Source: Trichoplax sp. H2
Lineage: Eukaryota > Placozoa > Uniplacotomia > Trichoplacea
Direction of reading: 5' to 3'
DNA length: 64,000 bases
Assembly (NCBI GenBank): GCA_003344405.1
Contig: NOWV01000064.1
Span: 62,001 to 126,000, forward strand
The notes beneath the pieces are model-generated. The model searched no databases. It saw only the letters and a program-made list of their open reading frames with translations, and was not told the DNA's origin. Position 1 is the stretch's first letter; every line of letters begins with the position of its first letter. Below, piece after piece: positions 54,777-64,000 of the stretch. A program made the position numbers and the translations under genes.

Positions 54777-56505
54777 ATGGACGATTACGGGATATTTTAT
54801 CCAAATAGTAAATCTTTACAACAATTGCAAGTGCCAACCAATAGGATGGCGCGTACAAAACCTTTCAAGATAGTTAGTTTTCAAATAATGGATGCCTGTG
54901 GCATATGCCAAAAGATATTGACAAAGAAAGCTAAGCAAGTTAGTAACCTTTCAGCATTTGATCTAACGTAGATCACTATCTATTATATTATAGACGATAA
55001 TTGAATTCATTAATAGTTAATCACTTCAGAAAATAAAGTATTTTGTAAATAGATTAAGAATCTACAACAAATTTATCATGCACACATTAGTACTGTACAC
55101 TGCGTATGCTAGTACTGTAGATATTGCTGCACTATATTCAGCCGGATTACTCTTCCGTAGCACTGCACTGTACTGTACTGTACTGTACATTAGTGTACAA
55201 TGTACATCAGGAATCAGTGAGTGGCTTGAATTCTCAGTAGTTAATGACGCTTTGTTCTCTAACACTCCTCGTTTACTAACTAGTAAACTAAATCTTTTCT
55301 ACATATCGTCATCTCCGTTTTTATGTTGCCCCGTACCATCTGCATATACTGTGCATTGCGTAAACATAAGCTGGCTACTCGACGAAGTGATGCAAGCATG
55401 CGTATGTTGCCGAAAGAGATTTATGATCAGCAGGTCGAGAAGCTACAGGTGGGCATGTTTATTCTGCCTAATTTGGTATTAAACTGAATAGATTATATAC
55501 TGTACAGTTAGGTCCAACATTAGCAGCATACCTTTTTTGCCAATGTAAACAGTTAACAGCATGGCTCCTTAAGTTAAAATGTGATAAGAGTACTGTAATG
55601 CTATACGCGTATATCGTCATTGCCGATTTAATAATCCTTTACAATCCTGGAGGTGAATTTCTTAAACATCAAACATAATATACTTTGCTAATAGTAGATG
55701 TATACCGTATTTATTCAGATCGATATACTGTAAACACATACTCGTATTTGTATATGGTTTCGCTGTTTTGTGAATGCAAACACCTATAATTTAGTCCGTT
55801 TTATGTATAGAATGAACAAGTTGAGCACGCCAAAACAAAGTCTTTATTGGCGAAAGAATCAGAAAAGCTTGACTTTGCTCTAGGTGAAATCAATATTCTC
55901 AACAAGCAATTGCAACGTGAGAAGGATGCGTTCGAAGAAGCGTGAGTAGCAAGTTCTTATATCGGCAATTTATTATTCGTTATTAACGATCATAGTGCAG
56001 TCGCCATCGCAAGTTTTCTATAAGCTTATGCAAATTTATATCATTCGCTCGATTTTACGTATACCTCCTCTAGTTTCGGAGACGTGCAAGAAAAAGCTGC
56101 ACAAGAATTCGCTACTGCAGATCAGCTTAAGAGTAAATGTTCAGGTAACGTTGAAGCATATCCATTCTCTAGGAGTCTTAATAATTTTCAGTGGTCCATA
56201 CTTTAATACAAAGAGGCACTCTTATTATAAGTACTCGTTCTAAGAAAATTTACACACGAAATTTTTAATTTTAAATGAATTTTAATCTATTTGATCTAGA
56301 AATGGCAATAGTTTGTAACCGGCAGGAAGACTCCATTGGAGCTAAAGAGATAAAGATACGCGAGCTAAAAGCTCGCTTAGCAAAACAAAGAGAAGCTCAC
56401 AGACTACAGCTATCAGAAATGGCTATTAAAATGCAACAAGAAGTATACATGAGTAAGCGATCGTTGCAAGGAGGAACAACTTTTCACGGAAGCGAAAATC
56501 ACTGA
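54777..56505 (+). CDS. SPATA24: SPATA24-like coiled-coil protein
   Basis: Five exons join in phase: 54777-54938, 55371-55448, 55811-55941, 56074-56144 and 56300-56505. The product is 215 residues; human SPATA24 is about 205. The central part, HAKTKSLLAKESEKLDFALG followed by EINILNKQLQREKDAF, matches SPATA24 closely from memory. So do the later IKELQ-like stretch (here IRELKARLAKQ) and QQE.YM near the end. It is helical and coiled-coil throughout, without a membrane segment. SPATA24 is expressed in testis of mammals and is described as a possible nuclear or DNA-associated protein, so its role here is open. Exon 1 (MDDYGIFYPN...) is the least certain part: its donor GTTAGT and the exon 2 acceptor AACATAAG are weak, though phase and length fit. 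Confidence 0.82.
55088..55206. repeat. GTACW copies in SPATA24 intron 1
   Basis: Interrupted runs, including four consecutive pentamers near 55168-55188. They lie about 150-270 bp downstream of exon 1. Confidence 0.8.
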
Positions 56506-57269
56506 TTCTAATATTCCGATTGGTACATTTAGTTGTCAAATTATGATTTATAATCAGCGCTACTTAACCTTTCGAAATGCAATATAATTCTATAATCTCA
56601 AATACAGCGTATTATCTTCAATACAGAAATCTTGAAGTTCGTCTCCTATGTTCATTGAAGATCGAGAATACTACAGTAGTACAGTACTGTATTATTTGAT
56701 GCAAAAGTAAGTAGAGCAGAGACCAAATCATTGGAATTTGTGGTGCAAGCTAAAAAACATAGTTGATAGATGTAAAAGAAAAGACGTTTGATTTATAGAG
56801 ACCGATATTCTATTTTTTGACTGTGGCAACACTCTAAAATACTATTTAGTGCTTTGCAACGAGCGAATATGATTCGTAAGTTTTATCTCATAATATTCTA
56901 CAGTAAAAGACAATACGGTATTCTAAACAAACCTTAATTGTGGAATATTTACCTAAGCGGTGGTTTGCTACTTGCAAAACCGTTGGTGATTGACCTAATG
57001 GTAGACAATGTTTCTTCTTAGTATCTGAAAATGTATGATTGATAGGAAAGAAAGATACCACTGTATAATACTACGTGATTAGATTGAATTTATTCATTTA
57101 ATGCCGATCTTGTAAATACCACTTGATTTTGTAGTGTGATTGCTAGTTAAGTAAGACAGCGACATTTGTATACTTATTGCTGTTTTAGATAATGAATTTC
57201 AGCCATTACCGTATTTTTATCTATTTTGTTTAAAAAATTTGCAACTTTGTCAGACAGTAAAACCTATAC

Positions 57270-57550
57270 TTCTGCCTACTAAAGTACGCATATCGCATTC
57301 TTGATAAAATAACTAAATACGAAGAACACGGTGTTCATTTCTGCCTACTAAAGTACGCATATCGCGTATTTAATAAAATAACTAAATATGAAGAAGATGG
57401 CGTTCATTTCTGCCTACGAAAGTACGCATATCGCATATTTAATAAAATAACTAAATATGAAGAACAAGGTGTTGATTTCTGCCCACTAAAGTACGCATAT
57501 CGCATTTTTAATTAGTAAAATAACTAAATATGAAGAACATGGCTATCATA
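57270..57550. repeat. 69-bp tandem repeat, four units
   Basis: Units start at 57270, 57339, 57408 and 57477 (exactly 69 bp apart). The first three are about 90 percent alike; the fourth has a short insertion after ATTTTTAAT. Each unit starts TTCTGCC and holds AAGTACGCATATCGC and AAAATAACTAAAT. One plus frame is open from 57258 through three units and half the fourth, reading FC.LKYAYR...KITKYEE per unit, without an ATG. Confidence 0.92.
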
Positions 57551-57887
57551 CATACGTAGGTGTAGCGTATTACTATGTAAACTTTGCCCTCCTCCTTTCA
57601 TTGCTTTACTAACCCGATAAATTGCTTTACACACGAGGTTATCTGCTAATATTATGGCTTATTACGTTATAGTGTTATACTGTGCAGAAAATTAATTTTA
57701 TTAAATTTACAAATTAGCAGTTAATCGAACTCGGAACTACTATTCATCATCACAAGGTATTTTGGTACCGTAACGATTTACGACGTAAGTGTGAAAATGC
57801 TATACAGTACGTCTAGCCCAAGCGAGCTGCAGGCGGGAATACTACTCGATAATGTAAAGCACAGCAACGAAGTACAGCATACAATAC

Positions 57888-58180
57888 ACTACTGTACTGT
57901 ATACAGTACATTAGGTAGATCAGTGAGCTATATACTGTACATTGTACAGTAGCTTGGTTCAGATTGAACTTGATAGAAAGGTCAGCTCAAGCAGATACGC
58001 TCTTTGCTAAGTATACTGTAAACACTATACTGAGTCAGCTTACAGTACAGTACGTACAGTAGGTGTAGTACTTTCATCCTTGCACTACAGTACTGTACAG
58101 TACAGTACTTAATGTGCTACTGTTACTGTACTGTACAGTACAGTACTGTACAGTATACAGTAGTGTACAATGTACTGTAC
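57888..58180. repeat. GTACW cluster upstream of FOXRED1
   Basis: About 290 bp with dispersed, then dense runs of GTACA/GTACT units (densest 58086-58180), ending about 205 bp before the FOXRED1 ATG. Confidence 0.88.
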
Positions 58181-58387
58181 ATGTAAATGTAAAGTCATTC
58201 AATGTTTACATAATATTTTTATTCAGATATCTCGTATCTGGTACAAATTAATAGCTGATATTAATTAATTAAATATACAGGAAAGGATTTAGTACCTTAC
58301 GATAACACACCTTAACTCGCAGCTGAATTTGTTGCTTGATTTTATTTATAGGAGGACGAGTTTATGAGTTTTCAACTGAACTAGAAA

Positions 58388-60828
58388 ATGAATCGAGTTT
58401 TAAGCCAGTTCTTACATAGATTACGCCCAACATACAACCCAATGGGAATGATAGCTCGTAGGCTATCGATGAATAGTGGACAAGGATATCGCTTAGCCGA
58501 TCGCGCTAGATATTCGTCTCAGACATCAACTTCTGCTTTACCTAAAAGTGCAGATATTGTGATCATCGGTGGTGGTATTATCGGTACACTGGCAGCGGTT
58601 TACTTAGCAAATAGAATCCCTGGTAGCTCTATGTGCATTATCGAAAGAGATTTGTCAGTAAGTACTGTGCTGCACCTGTACAATGTACATTTGCACGTAT
58701 AAGCTAGCTTAGCCTACGCTCTTATACCTAAAAATTCTCACTTGAGATTTCGGCAAGTTCATCAATTTAGACTGTTTTGTCTGTAGTCATGACTCAATTA
58801 GCAACGGAACAAATTAGTCCATATTGGTATAAGGTCTTAAATGTTCACGAGCATTATAATGACTCCTGATATTATTATTTGAAATACTTAGTATACCTAT
58901 GCTTCCACGGTTCTATCTGCTGGGTCACTACGTGTCCAGTATTCTATTCCGGAAAATATTTACATGTCAGTTGAAAGCTTTAAATTTTTGAAAGATATTG
59001 GTACTCATTTACAAGTTGAAGGTGATGACCCACCTGATATACAATTGATAGAAAAGGGCTTTCTATTTTTGGCTCCAGAGAAAATGGTACCTCTAATTAC
59101 GACATACAAAGGAATTCATGAGTTAGTCGGAATTTACTAAATTTATTTCTAGCGAAAATATTGCTATTTCATTGTATAGATTTGGTTGTGACGTAACAAA
59201 TAATAGCTACTAGAAGAACCTGAGCGTTACTAGCAAAAAAATCATTTAGATCTTACTTTTCATACATCGTCAGGATATATATGTTATATATTTTGTAATA
59301 TAGTTAATAGATTGCACAATCTTGCATGGCTGAATTTAACCGTAACTTATGTTTAATCAAATGAGGTTACTCTATGTCGTGTACTTTGACCCAACCCGCT
59401 GTATGTGCTGATAATCTCATGTCATGTCGATAGAAAATTAGGCATACCAACGGAAATATTACAGCCGTCTGAATTAAAAGAAAGATACCCATGGCTCAAT
59501 CTCGATGATATAGTCTTAGGCTCATATGGTAGGTCAATGCATTCTAGTTCCACGATTTCTGGAACCTACACTCATCTTGGATAGACAAGCACCGTTTTAC
59601 TTTCTGTAAAATGAACCATGCGTATTAATGACCTTTGCTTGTTTGACAATCTAGGATGTGATTATGAAGCGATGTTCGACCCGTGGGCGTACTTAATGTG
59701 TGCAAAAAAGAAAGCTCAATCTATGGGTGTACGTTATATTGAAGCTGAAGTAAAAGGAATGGAAAGAAATGGAAATCGTATAGATAATGTTTCGGTATAT
59801 TAATGTAGAGAAAAAATATTTTTGTGATATTTTCATGTTAATGACATTTTTTAAAGTTATACTATAGTAGTGAATATAGCATATATAAATTTTTAATGAA
59901 ATACAGGTTGTAACAACCCAAGGAGAAAGAGCAACGATAAATTGTGGCTCAGTCATTAATGCTGCTGGTGCTTGGTCGAGCGGAGTAGCTAAACTTGCTG
60001 GTATAGGAGCTGAAGGTGCCCCTCCAGATCTGAAAACTCCATTACCAGTGGAACCATTTGCGAGATACGGTTACGTATTCGAGTGCCGTGATGGACCTGT
60101 AGACACTCCAGCTGTTGTTGTTGATGGAGTAACTGGTGTCGCTTTCCGTCGAGAAACGTCAGGTTTATTTGCTGCAAGCGCAATCCAAGCAAGTCGTAAA
60201 TTTTACTATTTAATGCGTTCAGTCTCTTAAGTTACTGTTGAGTACACGCGTACTTCATTCTGCTTGTATCAATACCCGTCGATTCGTTCAGTTTTCTGCC
60301 TCCGTAGATGCTTAGCTTGATCCGTAGTATTGCATTTAAATTAGCGATATCCTAAAATAATTGTCATACTTTTTAATAAAGGGTAAAGATAAAGATAGTT
60401 CCAAGCTAGAAGTAGACTATGATTTCTTTGACGAGGGAGTGTGGCCTGGATTAGCAACAAGATGTGACGCATTTAATGGCTTAAAGGTATAATGACGATC
60501 GAAATTAAGTTAACGTAGCTGTTAGCACCTATTAAACTGATATAATTAATTTCTACAATTTTTATTCTAACAGTTAGTATCTGCATGGGCTGGCTATTAT
60601 GAAATAAACACACTGGATAATAATGCGATAATAGGGCCGCATCCCGCCATTCCTAATTTTTATTTCTCTACGGGTTACAGTGGACACGGCTTACAGCATA
60701 GTCCTGCAGCTGGTCGTGCTATTAGCGAATTAATCCTAGATGGAAAATTTACAACAATGGATTTGTCAAAATTTTCCTTCGACCGAATAATTCGCAATGA
60801 ACCTTATAAGGAATTAGCAATGATTTAG
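58388..60828 (+). CDS. FOXRED1: FOXRED1-type FAD-dependent oxidoreductase
   Basis: Best model: exons 58388-58657, 58892-59086, 59311-59341, 59442-59528, 59655-59794, 59907-60195, 60389-60486 and 60574-60828. They give 454 residues; human FOXRED1 has 486. FOXRED1 helps assemble respiratory complex I in mitochondria. Seen: an Arg-rich, acid-poor amino end suited to import, the FAD-binding IVIIGGGIIG, ASTVLSAG after it, PWLNLDDIVLGSYG, FDPWAY, INAAGAWS, the LEVDYDFF and VWP stretches, and the C-terminal GYSGHGLQHSPAAGRA that closes the FAD site. All align with FOXRED1 from memory. The 31-base exon 3 and the start of exon 4 are chosen mainly for phase; the other joins are well supported. Confidence 0.9.
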
Positions 60829-62508
60829 TAAGGATCTTACGGTATCAATCGATTACACTATCGTTTGCGCTAAATCGACAGCTAATCTGCCAGAAATATT
60901 CTTTACCCGCTTGCCTCTTTCTCAAGATTGAAAATAAAATCAATTTTTAATTATTAGGTGAAAAGTCTATCTGCACCGACATCATATCCACCTGATGTTA
61001 TACGATAATTTAATTTCTTCGTTAATATCTGATCAACAATTGATGAAATATATGGCGTTAAACAATAATTACTATAACCGTCATATAGTATTAACATATC
61101 TATTTTTGAAACCTATTTAATAAATCATGATATAAATCTGGTATCATATTCTCCTATAAATTAAATTATTCAGAAACTTATTGCCGTCTAAATAATATTG
61201 GAAATTAAAGGCTATAGTAAAGTTTCCGATTTTAATTTCGAATAAATGAATGAAGATATTAAAATAGGATAAACATATGTAGTAACTGTATTAATCTGTT
61301 ATTTTAATGTATGATTCACAAATGCCAGTATGTTTTTGATTTTTTGATGATAATGATGGTATTAATAAATCTAAAATGCTTCATGGTAAGGCTTTTTGTG
61401 TTTGCGACGGGACTCTATTAATACCTAAGATGAAGTCTTTATGCATTTCAGAATAAAATTTATTTATAGCTAAGAGACTTGCTAATTCGTATCATATAAA
61501 ATTTCTAGCCGTTAGAAATACAATTCGAAAGTTAGAGCATTTAAATACCGAGAAATCTTAATCTAATGTTAGAATAGTTTGTCACACTACTAGATTGGCG
61601 ATGCTATGGAAAAGAAGTACCCATAGTCATTTAACCAATAATAGCTATATAGACAGACTCCATATCCAATTTTATCAAAAATTGATTACTTCTACACAAC
61701 TTTAACCACATACAGGAATTTTACTGTAAGTTTGAAAGCAACATACAAATCGAATATCATTATATCATTATCGAAGAACCCCTGAGATAGACTTCTGATG
61801 TATTTAACTTTTGTACATTTCGTTGGTGAGTACGGTAGCAATTATTCTGCTATTAAGAATCACTATAAAGTATGATAACACCGTCTTCGATCATATTACC
61901 TACAACACTGAAGAATAGCGAAATACAGCAATACTTAAATTATTGGCAAGGGTATCATATTAAACTAAAGATTTCAATTAAAATTCAGTAGTTATGGCTT
62001 TACACGGATGGGTGCGCATTCACTATATGTTGCTTTAAGATCCTTATTGCAGGTAAAGTCTGTACATATGATAGGTCAATCAATGAGTAAAATTACAATT
62101 ATCGTCTATTATGTTACTACTGTATATACGAAATAAATATTTCCCGCACCATCTGCGGAGTATGCATAATTCTATATACTTCAATATTAAAAGTCTTTCG
62201 ACGATAATTAGTTCAAATCATTTGAACTTTTAGTAAGACTATAGATGGACGGAAATATTAGTTAAAGTACTGGTGACTGTCCCATAGTTGTACCCTTCGT
62301 AATTAAATTTTTTGTGTTAGTGTGCATATACTTCATTTCATACACTAAAAAAAATTAAATAACCAGTGTACACTTTATTTGTGTGTATACTTTACAGCAT
62401 ACGATCAAAGTTTTATTATTGAAACTGTCTGACCCTCTGACATCATTATAATTGGATGCAATATATATATACTTAGTTGCGTGCTATTTTACGTGTAAGA
62501 ACTCTATC

Positions 62509-62528
62509 GCTCGCTTAAAAGCGAGCGG
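62509..62528. repeat. Short GC-rich hairpin
   Basis: CGCTCGCTT, two bases, then AAGCGAGCG: a perfect 9-bp stem in otherwise AT-rich DNA. No T-run typical of a terminator is expected in this nuclear setting. Confidence 0.7.
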
Positions 62529-63177
62529 GTTGTAGACTACTTTTAAATAACATAAAACTATGCTTGACTGCATTTTTCTTACGTGTGCAAATATACAGGC
62601 GCTGAACTCATATGATTTGCTGATTTTTGTTTTATTTTACAACATATCACCTTAGGTTGATACTCTGCCCAAGGAGGCGTACAGTATTGCGTCATTAAGC
62701 TGAAGCTAATAGACGCTGGGTAGTCACGTACGATTATAATACTCCTCTACAACTAATAAATTAACACGAAATCTTAATGTCCAGTTTCTCAACAAGCTTG
62801 ATATACAGTAAAATGCATAATTAGAACACAAATATATCAATGCACATTGGAAAAGATATCTCTAGATGGCAATTAATCTATATTGACGTCGGGAGCTACC
62901 TAATAGCAGTTTTCTACCGATATAAAGTGAACAATAACAACTGAACCTCATAAACACCTGGCTTGTTTTACGCAGAAAAAATTAAAAAATTATAGCTAAG
63001 CCGGTTTGATTAATCTCTATTCCTGAAAAATATTTGTTAATGATACGCTCCAACATTATCTCAGCAACAATTTAAGTGTTGAAAATTATAATAAGCGAGT
63101 AAACAAGACATGAGCAATTGGAAATATTTTACCAAGTTTACAGTAGTTATTTATGAACTTAAGTTGACTGAGGATAA

Positions 63178-63212
63178 GGACTACTAGAAAAAGAACTTTT
63201 TTCTAGTAGTCC
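63178..63212. repeat. 15-bp inverted repeat, GGACTACTA type
   Basis: GGACTACTAGAAAAA (63178-63192) faces TTTTT(T)CTAGTAGTCC ending at 63212, with a loop of about 5 bases. It shares its first nine bases with the hairpin in BIN3 intron 2. Confidence 0.9.
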
Positions 63213-63842
63213 ATGCTGAGGATTATGGAAGGAAGCAAAACTCCAGCTGAGAAATAGGTTAAATAATTATAATAATAAATGTACGTTGAAGGGAATATTT
63301 ACATGAAAGGAGTCACGCATTCACAATTTAAATATGGCAATTAGGCATTTCACCCGTTTAGTTCCAATATTCATGCAGTAAAGTTAATTTATCATTTTTT
63401 AATAATTATAATTATAGACTTTACACGTAGCTATTTATTATACCAGTATACCAACACGAGACGGAAATATACGGATGTAAATACAGTATACTATAGCGAT
63501 AAGATTATGCAGTACAGTATAGTAAATGATAGAATTATGTATAGAAACATTATTAAGATGTCTGATATCAAAAAGCACTTCGTACTTTAGTCCCGAACAT
63601 GGCATCAAAGTCCATCGACCATCGTAATATCAAAGTTTTTATTTATGATCCTTAGCAGGAGGCTGCCGTCTAAGGTCAATATTGTGGCTTATTTCTTGCC
63701 CTCTCATTAATCGCTGCTCACCATTCCAACGTGAGCTGTCTGCTAGAACTTGTAGCTTTGTCTAAGTTTACTAGCGCAAGATAATTTTAATTTATCATCT
63801 ACTTTTGCGTTTCCTTTCCTGTAGAAAAAAAGAGAATTAAAA

Positions 63843-64000
63843 ATGGTTCTTCGCATTGGCGTAGTAGGTGCTGGTATCGAAGGCATGTCAACTGCCATCA
63901 ACATTCAGAGACAGTTTATCGATGCCCAAGTAACTGTGATAGGAGCTGACTTTAGTCCACGTATCCGTGGTAAAGCAGGATCTACAAATTGTGGCGCAGC
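63843..64000 (+). CDS. D-amino-acid oxidase family gene, 3' truncated by window
   Basis: The ATG at 63843 (AAAAATGG context) opens 52 codons running off the window end. The sequence begins MVLRIGVVGAGIEGMSTA, a Gly-x-Gly-x-x-Gly dinucleotide fold at the very amino end, followed by a second strand (AQVTVIGADF), as in D-amino-acid and D-aspartate oxidases. These are peroxisomal FAD enzymes that deaminate D-amino acids to keto acids, ammonia and hydrogen peroxide. The order F(S/T)P...AG...A after the second strand fits that family (here FSPRIRGKAGSTNCGAA). D-aspartate against D-amino-acid oxidase cannot be settled from this piece. Confidence 0.8.
   Translation, partial: MVLRIGVVGAGIEGMSTAINIQRQFIDAQVTVIGADFSPRIRGKAGSTNCGA

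Larger units (their letters stand above)
56506..58387. other. Interval between SPATA24 and FOXRED1
   Basis: It contains isolated GTACW copies at 56671-56691, the 69-bp tandem repeat at 57270-57550 and the GTACW cluster at 57888-58180. The remainder is AT-rich with nothing recognised. Confidence 0.6.
60829..63842. other. AT-rich interval upstream of the oxidase gene
   Basis: 3 kb with no supported gene. It holds a short hairpin at 62509-62528, a strong hairpin at 63178-63212 and a few TACAGTATA-like words near 63480-63530 that are weak relatives of the GTACW repeat, about 320 bp before the next ATG. Confidence 0.5.

Overview
The window is nuclear DNA of an animal. It is AT-rich, with short GT-AG introns and metazoan genes such as a fibrocystin-L-like giant receptor, an EGR zinc finger, Rab39, sideroflexin, BIN3 and SPATA24. 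The compact exons, low GC and gene set suit an early-branching animal such as a placozoan. That placement is inference; no species is identified from the sequence.

Layout. At 1-15090 (+) is the 3' part of one giant gene: IPT/TIG repeats, two G8/beta-helix units, cadherin repeats, a cohesin/dockerin-like pair, one membrane span and, through two phase-compatible introns, a MYND zinc finger tail. At 17839-18513 (-) is an intronless Rab39. At 23071-27417 (-) is a four-exon EGR-type factor. At 30903-35098 (+) is a probable 70-residue membrane microprotein in four exons. At 36957-38231 (+) is the 3' end of an unidentified gene. At 38582-41864 (-) is ornithine aminotransferase (eight exons). At 43141-46903 (+) is BIN3 (ten exons). 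At 48130-48909 (-) is an intronless ELO fatty acid elongase. At 50704-53679 (-) is sideroflexin (nine exons, one GC-AG intron). At 54777-56505 (+) is SPATA24 (five exons). At 58388-60828 (+) is FOXRED1 (eight exons). From 63843 to the window end (+) is the start of a D-amino-acid oxidase family gene. Exon joins were built by eye from splice signals, reading phase and remembered family alignment. OAT, BIN3, SFXN and SPATA24 give whole in-frame proteins close to the usual lengths.

The genes are not a functional cluster, although OAT, SFXN and FOXRED1 are all mitochondrial. The most striking non-genic signal is a set of clusters built from the pentamer GTACW (W = A or T, switching freely), which is self-complementary at GTAC. 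Dense clusters lie upstream of Rab39, EGR, OAT/BIN3 (shared), ELOVL, SFXN/SPATA24 (shared) and FOXRED1. They are absent from the three tail-to-tail intervals and from the giant gene. Other repeats are a 69-bp tandem repeat that stays open in one frame for almost four units and several hairpins, two of which share a stem motif.
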